NCBI GenBank assembly: GCA_009809945.1
Contig: WTPW01000515.1
Span: forward strand, 1 to 64,000
Length of the DNA: 64,000 nt
Reading direction: 5' to 3'
From: Gigaspora margarita
Lineage: Eukaryota; Glomeromycota; Glomeromycetes; Diversisporales; Gigasporaceae
How positions within the stretch are numbered: the first letter of the stretch is position 1; each line of letters opens with the position of its first letter. The notes below the pieces were generated by a model, which made no database searches, was not told the origin of the DNA, and saw only the letters and a program-made list of their open reading frames with translations. This document shows positions 49,100 to 60,200 of this stretch, in pieces. Both the position numbers and the translations under genes were made by a program.

Positions 49100-50430
49100 A
49101 TCATTAGAAAAAGATTATTATTGATTACTAACTAGAGAATATATTATTAATAATAATCCTCCCTGCTAATTATTATCAATTATAATTTTAATTGATATAT
49201 AACTAATATGATATTAATTGATATATAACCAATCAATATATAATATAGAATGGGTAGATAAAATGAGATAAACACTTAGAAGACAAATAATATTTGACAA
49301 AACTATAATCTGATTGGCTATTTATATCTAACAATACTGATCTTATTAAAAGTCTGCATAAAAAAATCACGTTACATTGTGCCTTATTTCTGTATTTTAA
49401 CATGCCACAATCTTAATATTTTGTTTATTTTGTCAAAATTTACTTACATTTACTTAGTGCTCTACCAAAAATTTTCTCTTACTAATTATATTATATAACT
49501 ATATAATGACATGACCAGCCTTAGTATGCCAAAAAATTTTTCTTATTGATTATACTATATAACTATCTAACTATTAAACACAACATAACTAGGCTTAGTA
49601 TATTTATATTATATTTATTTTCATTATTATTACTTATTTCTGTTTTTTTTTCTATTTTTTATATCAAAGTCAAAATTCCGCACACAAGCTTTTGCATATC
49701 AGTTTTCTGTGACAAGTTCATATGATTGTGTACTATAGATTTATTGCACTTTACAATCAGTTCGCTTTAGTGCTTTACCAAAAATTTTCCCTTACCAATT
49801 ATACTATATAACTATTTAACTATTAAACACAACATAACCAGGCTCAGTATACTAAAAAATTTCTTTACCGATTATACTATATAACTATCTAACTATTAAA
49901 TATGATATAACAGATAACCAGGCTTATACATATATATATAAAAAAAAAGAATTCAAAAAATCTTCAAACCCATTTGGCTTAAAAATTGTGCAAAGCTTAT
50001 TTTATCTTACTCTTATACTATGTAACTATCTAATTATTAACTGCTACAAGTAATTACTGTAAAAACTGAAATAATCCAGCTTTTTGAGAAATAAGTATCA
50101 AATTTAAGATACAGTGCTTAGACTTTTATTTAATACTAATTTAATTTATTATTCACTAGGTATACTAAACCAGTATTACTTAATGTTAAGTATTTATTTT
50201 TTGTCCGTTCCATGTACTGTACAAATAAAATTATTAATACTTTATTCTTTTTACAGGTAAATATTGTTTGAGTAGTTTGCCATTATTGGAGGTGGATTTC
50301 ACTTTTACTAGTGGTAGATTTCATTTTTGGTATCACCATTATTGGTAGTAGAATTTTATTGTTGGTATTGCCATTATTGGTGGTAAAATTTTATCATTAA
50401 GTAATTAAAACTTAAAATGACTAATTAAAA
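49100..50430. other. AT-rich stretch with short direct repeats
   Basis: ATTATACTATATAACTATCTAACTATT-type sentences recur at about 49485, 49550, 49795, 49870 and 50010, a degraded direct repeat. GATATATAACTAAT repeats at 49190-49245 recall the GATATATATCGAT cluster at 29.2 kb. No gene was seen. Confidence 0.45.
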
Positions 50431-50442
50431 CCCCAATACAAA

Positions 50443-51203
50443 GAATGTAGTGCTTTAAAGAAGTTGTCAAAGTGTCATCTCCCAAGTGGCAGGTCGATAG
50501 TTCGAATCCTACTATTGACACTTTGGACAATAGGCCTGTGTTCAGTAACTATGTGGCTTATATCAGTTGGTTGTAAAAACCTGTTACCTAATGGTTCCAC
50601 ATCTCAAATAGGAGCTCTAGGATGCAATAGTATCAATATTACACTGCAAATCTAGGGAACTAGAGAATATGAAAACCTGCTTGGCAAGTCCTAAATTAGA
50701 AAGTAGTAGTGATGATCTATGAAAGCACTACTGGAAGAGATGGGTGGCCAGGATTGGAATGAACCTAATAAAGGGCAAGGGAGGTACCTAGCAGTTCGAA
50801 TGATACCAGAATGCAAGTGTCAGTATAATGCAAATGTGTCAGTTACTGAAAATCCATAAATAATTACAAAATAGTACATGGCTGTTCAATAGTACAATGA
50901 CAGGTTGAAGACCGGTGTAGCAGATTGTAGTTGATTTCCTTAAAAAGGAAGTAGAGTGACGTCAGACTTTAGAATTTGAATATTGGTTAGTATTATAAGT
51001 AAGAAACCAGAGGGTTTAAATAGGTAACTTCCATAGTTGGGTTGTAGATATGGCAGCTAGTATGGAACCTTCAGGCAAACTACTTAAATTAGGCACCAAA
51101 AGTGCATGTGTAACTAGTTGTATCCTTATTCTTAAAAATGTAATACTGATTTAATATAATTCTAAAAAAGTACTAGCAATATTGCCAAAGGTTAAAAAAA
51201 AAA
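50443..51203 (+). mobile_element. tRNA-derived SINE, family S2, copy c
   Basis: The B box AGTTCGAATCCTA (50499-50511) lies in a tRNA-like head preceded by ATGTAGTGCTTTAAAG. The body is colinear with the 7.1-kb copy. It ends with an A run (51194-51203). The flanks CCCCAATACAAA (50431-50442) and CCCCCTCAATACAAA (51204-51217) look like a target duplication that gained or lost a few bases. It is non-coding. Confidence 0.75.
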
Positions 51204-51580
51204 CCCCCTCAATACAAATTAAAATATGTAAGAGTTTAGTTTCAGTATACAAAGGAGAAAAGAATGATTATTGATAATATTTATATTGCTTTAATATTTT
51301 GCTTTATTAATTTATTTTAATAAAGAGACCCTATAACTTATATTAGTTTAATATAGTGACCTATCATAATATTATGAACACTTTTTAAAAATTTATATAG
51401 AGCTAAATTTATAAGATATTAAGCTAAAAATAAAAATATAAATTTATTAAATCTATATCTTTTAAAAAAAAAAATTAAAAAATTCTATGCAGTACTTTTT
51501 AAAATAATTCAAATTATTTAAATTTGTAAATGTTACACAATCACGAAAATTATAATGTTAAAAAAATGATTAAAATAATA

Positions 51581-53055
51581 TCAGGCATAGGACATGTCCC
51601 ATTCATTGCTTTCTATAATTAAATTTTTTTAAAAAAACATATAAATTTACTAAATAACTTTGAGCTAAGATCTTTTTAAATCTAACTTATTACTTTTAAA
51701 ATTAAATTTTGTGGGTATATAGAACAAGAAAAGAAGAAAAAATTGAGCTTAAAAACTGCATTAAAATTTTGCCAATTTTGCATTTTTCAAAATGTAACTC
51801 TATCAAAAACAAATATTTACTAATTTTAAATTAGCAGTTATGTGTAAAATTATGCTCTGAACAACTTTACTTAGGCGACGGAAGTAGGTTACCTTGTAAA
51901 AATAATGGGTTATCTATGTACTAAAGTTAAAATTTATCATATTTCATGATATAACTTTTTTTTTTTTAGGTAACCTACTTTGGGCTCTTAAGCAAAGTTG
52001 TTTAGCATGTAATTTTACATTATATTTGGGCTTGAATCACAGTTTTCAGACCTTTACTAAGTGAAAAATGGGTTTAAAGTTTGAAATTTTTTTTTAAAAA
52101 AATTTTTTTGAACTTTAAACCCATTTTTCACTTGGTAAAAGGTCTAAAAAATGCAAATCAATCTCAAATGTAATGTAAAATTAAATGCTGAACAACTTTG
52201 CTTAAGAGCCCAAAGTAGGTTACCTAATAAGAAAAAAAGTTATACAGTACCGGACAGCAAAAACCATCCATTTTTTTTTAAAGGCGCCAAATTTGAGAAT
52301 TTTATAACGATTCTGATTGGCTAATTTTGTATAACAAAATTATGATTGGTTAAAAAATATAAAAATGATTTTTTTTATATAATAAGTGCCAAATTTTGGA
52401 TTTTATACTGTATTTAGTAATTTTTAATAATAAATATTAACCAATCAAATTACGAACACGTGATCAAGTATCAATCTGATTGGTCAATTGTCCTGCACCA
52501 AATTTCTACTTTACTATAAAAGTTGCTGAACTTTAAACCCTTATAACTTCTTTAAAAAGCAAGATATCAAAAATCTGTCTTACAGATTTGTAGTTTAGGT
52601 TACAAATAAAAAATTTGTAAGAGGATTTTTAAAATAATTACTTGTTGTGAAGTTATTAGACTTTAAACAATACTGAAAAAAATGGATGGTTTTCGCTGTC
52701 CGGTACTGTATCATGAAATATGATAAATTTTAACTTTAGTACATAGATAACTCTTTTTTTTTACAAGATAACCTACTTCCATTGCCTAAGTAAAGTTGTT
52801 CAGAGCATAATTTTACACATAATTGCTGGTTTAAAATTAGTAAATATTTGTTTTTGACAGTGTTACATTTTGAAAAAGTGCAAAATTGGCAAAATTTTAA
52901 TGCAGTTTTTAACCCTCAAAATTTAATTTTAAGTTAATAAGTTAGATTTAAGAAGATCTTAGCTCAAAGTTATATAGTAAATTTATATGTTTTTTAAAAA
53001 TTTTAATTATAGAAAACATTTGGACCTATTTCGAAGAGACATGTTCTATACCTGA
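51581..53055. mobile_element. Foldback element H1 inside F
   Basis: The ends are TCAGGCATAGGACATGTC and, reversed, TCAGGTATAGAACATGTC, with TA at 51579-51580 and 53056-53057. The arms meet near 52098 at a TTTAAAGTTTGAAATTTTTT hairpin tip. Its core (for example CTTAGGCGACGGAAGTAGG, AAGCAAAGTTGTT) is shared with H2. The right arm is interrupted by a 464-bp MITE. Confidence 0.7.
52245..52708. mobile_element. Tc1/mariner-like MITE inside H1
   Basis: The terminal inverted repeats CAGTACCGGACAGCAAAAAC and CAGTACCGGACAGCGAAAAC are each followed by CATCCATTTTTTT (about 33 bp, one mismatch). TA is at 52243-52244 and 52709-52710. The uninterrupted opposite arm of H1 gives the empty site (GTTATATCATG on this strand), proving the TA duplication. 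There is no ORF. The CAGT ends and the TA target are the Tc1/mariner signature. Confidence 0.88.
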
Positions 53056-53264
53056 TATGTATATAGTAAAAGTTAATTTTTTATTAAGTTAACTAAATTT
53101 CAAAATTAAGTAAAAATTATTTAGCATAACAAATGATATATAATTACAAATTTTTATAAAATTTTAAAAAATATTAAGTTAGTTATTACTTTTAAATATT
53201 AGAATCAAATTATTAAATTAAAATTAACAAATTACTAAATATAGTAATTTTATTACTATATATA

Positions 53265-53556
53265 GGGAATGGCTAAAGCCATGTACCCACATGATTTCTT
53301 GAACTTTTTGTTAAATTAGGGTTAGAGCCTGTTTAGCATTAGGGTCAGGTTAGGGTTGGAACAGACATATAGGTAAAATTGCCTTCCTGTCATTTTTTAT
53401 TAGTGGTCCAAGACAGGTTTGGACTGCCATTTTTATGTTTCTTGCATTTTTTATTTTTTGTCTTCTTTGGGCTGATCTGTGTAAACAAAATTTTGTGACT
53501 CTGGTTGGTTGATTTACACAAAAATGTTATGTGGGTGCATGGCTTTAGATGGCCCC
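53265..53556. mobile_element. TA-flanked MITE at the F/H2 junction, telomere-like interior
   Basis: The ends GGGAATGGCTAAAGCCATG and, reversed, GGGGCCATCTAAAGCCATG continue in ACCCACAT. TA is at 53263-53264 and 53557-53558, and the other arm of F shows the site without it (ACTATATATCAG). The interior has TTAGGGTTAG and GGTTAGGGTTGG (53316-53358). Confidence 0.8.
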
Positions 53557-53560
53557 TATA

Positions 53561-54607
53561 TCAGTAACCAATTTGTTACACTATTTATGACTAAGTTTTT
53601 TGTTATATATAAATTTATAAAAAAAACATATAAAATTACTATAAGCTTTGATTTCATGATGTTTCTTCCCCTACATATGAACTTAAAATTAAATTTTTCG
53701 GAAATATAGAACAAGAGAAGAAGAAAAAATTGAGCTTAAAAATAGAATTAAAATTTTGCTGATTTTGCACAAAACAAAATGTAACTTCACCAAAAACAAA
53801 TATTTGCCAATTTTAAAATGAGAAGCATATGTAAAAACATGCTCTGAACAACTTTACTTAGGTGACGGAAGTAGGTTACCTTGTAAGAAAAGTGGATTAT
53901 CTATGTACTACAGTTAAAATTTATTGTTTTTCTTGATTGAACTTTTTTTTCTTATTAGGTAACTTACTTTGGGCTCTTAAGCAAAGTTGTTCAGTATGTA
54001 ATTTTACATCACATTTGAGATTGAAACGCGCTTTTTGGACCTTTTACTAAGTGAAAAATGGGTTTAAAATTAGAAAAAAATTTTTTTTCTAAAAAATTTT
54101 TTTCTAATTTTAAACCCATTTTTCACTTAGTAAAAGGTCCGAAAAGCGCGTTTCAATCTCAAATGTGATGTAAAATTACATGCTGAACAACTTTGCTTAA
54201 GAGCCCAAAGNAGNTTACCTAATAAGNAAAAAANNTNNANNNANNAAAAATGATAAATTTTAACTTTAGTACATAGATAACCCACTTTTCTTACAAGGTA
54301 ACCTACTTCCGTCGCCTAAGTAAAGTTGTTCAGAGCATGTTTTTACATGTGCTTCTCATTTTAAAATTGGTAAATATTTGTTTTTGGCGAAGTTACATTT
54401 TCATTTTGTGCAAACTCAGCGAAATTTTAATTCAATTTTTAAGCTCAATTCTTTCTTCTTCTCTTGTTCTATATTCCCAAAAAATTTAATTTTAAGTTAA
54501 TATGTAGGGGAAAAAACATCATTAAATCAAAGCTTCTAGTAATTTTATATATTTTTTTTATAAATTTTATATGTAAAAAATTTTTATGTGACATATTGGT
54601 TGACTGA
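53561..54607. mobile_element. Foldback element H2 at the centre of F
   Basis: The ends are TCAGTAACCAATTTGTTACA and, reversed, TCAGTCAACCAATATGTCAC, with TA at 53559-53560 and 54608-54609. The hairpin centre is near 54088. The core arms match H1. Ns at 54211-54245 sit in its right arm. Confidence 0.7.
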
Positions 54608-54984
54608 TATATAGTAATTTAGTAAATAAATTTTTAAAAATTATAAAACTTTCAGTATATATACAATTTGTTATGCTAAAATTTTATTTAAAAAAATTGC
54701 TAGTTTTCTTCATAAAAAATTAAGTTTATATAGATATTTATTAATTTGTGCTACTATAAAAATATATTAAAAATTAGCAAATTGCAAAAATAAAAAAATC
54801 TAAAATTTACTAAAATCTAAATATTTTAAAAAGTATTGCATAGAATTTTATAAACTTTTTTTTATTAAAAGATATAGATTTAATAAATTTATATTTTTAT
54901 TTTTAGCTTAATATCTTATAAATTTAGCTCCATATAAATTTTTTAAAAGTGTCTACAATATTATAGTAGGCCACTATAGTATTT

Positions 54985-55230
54985 AGTATTATTTTAATAT
55001 TCTAATATATTAATTTATGTTAATAAAGAGATCCCTATAACCCATAATTATATGTGTATTAGTTTAACAATTATTAATAAATTTAATATTCTAGTGTATT
55101 AATTTATGTTAATAAAGAGACCCCTATAACCTGTAATTATGTTTATTAGCTAATAATTATTAATAGTATTTAGTATCATTAATATTCTGATATATTAATT
55201 TTTAATATATTATAGTAATACCTATATATA
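54985..55230 (+). repeat. Tandem AT-rich unit of ~70-90 bp
   Basis: AATATTCTA.TATATTAATTT, TATGTTAATAAAGAGA and CCCTATAACC recur at about 55000 and 55082, with a third partial copy at 55183. A similar sentence is at 51300-51340 on the other side of F. Confidence 0.55.
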
Positions 55231-55749
55231 AATTAATGTATTTTAACTTTATATTGTTTTATTTTAACGAAAAACTTACTATTTTTCAAAAAAACTCTCT
55301 CTGCTGATCCTCAAACCATTTTTGGAACAACACAAAATACAACGTTTTAACAACATAGTTGATAGCAAACAGGCTTTGGCCACTAAAAGAAAATAACTCT
55401 AGACTAAAATAAACAGTAGTTTATTAATAGCATTATTTGCTATTTAGCAAATATTACAGCACTTGTGAGGAAAAAAGAAAATTTTTCTTGTAAAACGGTA
55501 AACTTTTGGGGATTGAGCTTGACCCTGTAGTGCAGATTACTATAGGTCACACAAACACGTATCGGCAAGTAAACAAACACAACAAAGTTTTTGGGGATCA
55601 ACAACCCGTATTAGGAAATCAACCCACCTATTTAGGTGAAACAATAGATAGTAGACAATAGTCAAACAAAACAAAATACATATTGTTAAAGTACACATAG
55701 ATAGTAGGATCATCAACCAACATCGGATAGATTAATAATCACACCAGTA

Positions 55750-57192
55750 ATGGAGAGTTTTATAAAATATAAACAGCTAGGCAGGAAAGAGAAAGAAGAT
55801 GCACAAGCTTTATGCAGAGAAATAGAAAAGGAAATGCTATCCAAAGATATAAAAATAGCCAAATGGCTAGGTTTAGAAGAACAAGGAGTCGTATGTCTAG
55901 TAAGGAAGCTTATAGAGTATCACAATTGGATTGAGTCAAAAAAATTGCGCAAACAAGAAGTTACGTTCGAAAAAAGTATATTTTTGAGGAGACTGAGGCT
56001 AAGGAAGAATCTCTGCCCTCTAATGATACAAAACTAGACAAGATAATGCTATTATTAGCAGAATGTAGGATTACAGATTACGGTATCGAAGAGAAGAAAG
56101 CATATATAAAAGGCAAAAACTATATTTCAACTTCATCTAAAGAAAAACGGATTAAAGCCGAAAATGAGCCCAAAATAGAAGGGAAAAAAGGTGACTAGAG
56201 GGCATATGAACAAACCCACGCAAGAATCATCAATATCAGTCAAGGACACTATAGAAAACAATAACCCTCACGAGCGAGAATACTCAAGTAATACAATATG
56301 CAAGGAAATACCATTTAATAACAACCAACAGATCAAACAAAATCCTTATATAAAAATGGAGAAAACGAATGAACATAATAAAAAAATCAAAATGGTAGTA
56401 ACCCTTTGGGACATCTCTCTGAATATGAGAGCAGCCCAAATCAAAAGGAGTCTAAGTTTCTTCGGTAAGGCATCGATTAGAGATAGTAAACTATATGGTA
56501 AAACCAAGGCTCTGTTAGTGGAATTGGATTTGTGGAATTTAGAAAGGAAGAACAACATTGAAAACATTTGGGCGATATGTTTGGAGGCAGGAAAATTAGC
56601 ACGGTTGACTCATGGAAGATTTGATTTTGAAACCCTAGTAACTAGAGGGAAGTTTAAAGCAATTATCAAAAAAGTCCCTCATAGTGCAATTGAGTCGGCA
56701 TTATTAAGACAACTAAGGAACGTTAGAGAAAAATCAGTGTATATCTCATCTAATAGTAATCACAACCAAAGAGGTTCAGCAACGGTATATTTCGAATCGC
56801 AAGTTGACAGGGACAGGGCAGTAAAAAGTCCTGCGTACTATTTCAATGACAGAATGGAATGGGCCCATAGCAATACAGTATATAATTTCTCAATGAAGGA
56901 GAAAGATAAAAGGGGCAGAAGTAGATCAAGAAGTAATAGCGAGAAAGACCATAGTTTGAAACAGCCCAGAGTTAATAACGTACCTAAAGACAGGAGCAAC
57001 GTTAACCAAACATACATCTAAGAAAATTCAAGTCAATTTCATGACTCAAAATCTATTCCAGGCAAGGTATTTCATCAAGAAGCACACACAAGTGAGGTGA
57101 CGTCAAGTTCAGACATTCTAAGGGAAATTCTAGAAAGACTTGCAAGGATTGAGAAAAGGTATTCTGAGGCAGAAGCCTCAAACCGCTCCTAA
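55750..57192 (+). pseudogene. LINE2 ORF1: RRM-like RNA-binding protein, frameshifted
   Basis: The start is ATG 55750 (MESFIKYKQLGRKEK). The first 75-80 codons are charged and helical. A shift near 55980 moves the sense into another frame (EETEAKEESLPSNDTKL) and a second shift in an A-run near 56190 restores it (TRGHMNKPTQESS). The middle part has VVTLWDISLNMRAAQIKRSL (RNP2-like strand and helix), then KTKALLVEL, and about 120 residues later GSATVYFESQVDRDRAVKS (RNP1-like strand and helix), suggesting one or two RRM folds. An Arg/Ser patch (RGRSRSRSNSEKD) follows. A TAA at 57019 is followed in frame by a plausible tail (DILREILERLARIEKR) to a TAA at 57190. In LINEs this product coats the element RNA. 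The last TAA may be the true stop and 57019 a mutation. Confidence 0.75.
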
Positions 57193-57245
57193 CGGGTGTA
57201 CCAGTTGTAATTACAAAAGGGGCAGCTCTACCTGGGAAGGGAGCT

Positions 57246-60200
57246 ATGGCCCAGGAAAGACCCAGGACCTTAGAGCAAGTTTCAGGAGAGACATTAGGAG
57301 TTGGGCATAGGGAAATGCCAAGGGTTTCAAGTCAAAATAATAGAGAAAATAGGACTTTAAGGGTTGCAACACACAATATTAATGGTTTAAAGATGCATAG
57401 GCATAAATTAGAAATTTTAACAAATTGGGCATCGGTAGAACAGATAGATATAATTGGAATTTCAGAGACAAACATTAAAAAACGGGAAGCTATGGGTATG
57501 CTCAAAAACATAACGAATTATAAAGGGTTTTGGTCTGGAGCAGCAGAAAAAAAGAACAAAGGTTCAGGGATGGGCTTCCTAATAAGATCATCGATAGAAA
57601 AGCATGTCAGGAAAGTTGAACGTATTAATAAATATCTGCTAGTAATATATTTATATTTCAAAAAATGCAGTTTAATGATCATAAATACATACATACCACA
57701 AGTCGAGAAAGACACAGTTAAGCTTATTACAAGTACAATTAAGGACAGGATTAAAAAATATAGCAAATCTTTCAATATTATGATATTAGGAGACTTCAAT
57801 CATATAGTAGACCCTGACATGGATAGATGGCCAAGAACCAAAGTCTCCAAAAACTTTGATTTTTTCTACTGGCTCAGAGAAATGGACTATAAAGATATCT
57901 ATAGAGAATTAAATCCCGGAAAGAAAGAATACACGTGGAGCAATGGGCATACATATACTAGAATAGACCAGATTTGGTTAGATAAAGATCTTAAAAACAT
58001 ATGTAGTGCGGCTTGTATAGAAAAAATGAATTCTATTACAGGAAGTGATCACAATCTAGCTCTAGTGGTTATTCAAAGACGGAATGTATTTAAAACGGTA
58101 GCAAGTACATTGGAACAGTCCTCAGAAACACACAAAAAGACAAATAGAATGAAATGGTGCCTAGACCTTGCTTCAAGAGAAAACTGGGAGGAATATCAAA
58201 GTTTGCTTTGGAGTAACCTAAGAGCAAAAATCCCAGAAGAATTGTGTAAGGAAGAATTAGATGAAGAAGTACACATACAATATGGCAAAATCGAGGAGTT
58301 AAACCGAATCTGGGAGATAATAGAAGGCGCAATAATCAAAATAGGCAAAAAAGTACTGCCCTCTAAAGTTATTAGTAGTGAAACAAGGAATCACAGACCC
58401 AAACCGAAAGAACTCAGAGATATGAAGGCAATAAAATCACTTAGTATTTTAATTGGCAAAATAAGAAAGAATCGTTGCAGTAGAGCTTTGGCAGACTGGA
58501 AAGATGGAACGAGCAGATCAATAGGATAAATCATTTGGCAGAAATACAAATTAGACCAGTCCAGGGTAATATAGTAGAAAATTGGATTGACGAAGCATTA
58601 ATTTGGTGGAAGGCTCTTAAAAACAAGATAATAGAGGAAAACAGCAAAATTACAAATAAAGAGATCAAGGAGTTCATAAGAAGAAGAAATGAAAGGATAG
58701 AAAAAAAACAAAAGCTAATGTTAAATAGTATACTTGATAGGTCTTGTAGTAAAGTCTGCATAGACAGGCTGCTCTGTACAGAAAACAATAAAGAAAAATT
58801 AATATTAGAAGAAAAGGAGGTTTTGAAAGAAACTGCACAATTTTTCCAGAATCAGTTTAGGAGCAGGTCACCAAAGCTTAGTCAAATGGATGAAGATTGG
58901 GAAAGGGTGTACAGGCCAATTGAGTGGATAAATGAAAATTGGTACAACGATCTCGCAAAACCAATAAGTGTTCGTGAGTGGCAATTAATGTTGAGCGAAA
59001 CAAAGAACAATACAGCACTAGGGGTATCAGGGATAGTTTACCCTCTAATTAGGCAAGCGAATTACAAGGTGCAGATAATTTTTAAAAACCTAGCAGAGCT
59101 TTGTTTGAAAAGTGGTACAGTACCAGACAAATGGAAGGTCTCCCAAATATACACCATCCCAAAGGGCGAGTCATGGGACTACGACTTAAGTAAAACGAGA
59201 CCAATCGTGCTCTTGAAAACCTTCAGAAAATGCATAACAAGGATTCTGAACAAGAGACTGGGGAAAATCCTTAAGGAAAAAGATATTTTACGGGGTTTGA
59301 ATTTTACAGGCCTTCCAGGAAACTCGACGGAAGAACCAATTCACATTCTAAATATGTTGTTAGAGGAGGCTGCAAGCAAAAAGCAAGAACTTTGATTGCT
59401 TTTTCAGGACATGAAAAAAGCTTTTGACTCCGTTAGTTTAACCATGTTAAAAGTATCTTTAGAAAGAATTCAAATGCCTGCCGCTACTATACGCTTCATC
59501 ATAAATATTTTCAAAAACAGAAAGGTAAAAGTGATTACACACTTTGGTCTGACAGAGGATTTCGTGGCGGTGGATGGAATAGAACAAGGAGAAGTCCTGT
59601 CACTACTCATTTGAAGGATCTTTTATGATCCCCTGCTTTGGAGAATACAAAGTGACCCCTCTTTAGGGTTCATTGCAAGAGTTTCAAAATTCAAGCGTCC
59701 TAATGCAGAAAATGACAAGAATAGTAGGGTGTCAGTTCTGGCATATGCAGATGACACAACGTGGATTGCACAGCCCAAAGAGGAGTTGGAGAAAATAATA
59801 GGGTTAGCAAACCAGTTCTTTAAAATAAATGACATCGAAATTAATGGGAAGAAGTCAAGATTAGTAGTCCTAAACTCATTAGAAGAGAAGGAGAAAAGGA
59901 AGGTCAATTTTGGTAATGCCATGGTTATGGCAGAAGAAAACATGACTGATTTCAAATTTCTGGGAGTATATTTGCACACGGAAAAGGAACTCCCACACAT
60001 CAAAAAGAAAATTAGAAAAGTAATCGGTCTTTTTGTGCATACATTGGAAAACAAAAAAATGACAGTTAGCCAAATGATCTATATAAATAATCAGGTGTTG
60101 ATCCCAAAGCTAGAATATATACTCCAGGCTACAAATTTGTTAGAGAAAGAGATGGAAGATTTGTACCAGCCAATACTAAAACTTTTTAAAAGGAAGTTGG

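Larger units (their letters stand above)
51354..54976. mobile_element. Outer foldback element F of a nested cluster
   Basis: The left arm (51354-51570 and 53060-53260) is complementary to the right arm (54608-54976). Its tips are TAGTGACCTATCATAATATT and, reversed, TAGTGGCCTACTATAATATT. TA is at 51352-51353 and 54977-54978. The arms share long text such as GCTAAATTTATAAGATATTA and TTTAGCATAACAAAT. The inserts H1, H2 and two MITEs account for the rest. Confidence 0.65.
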
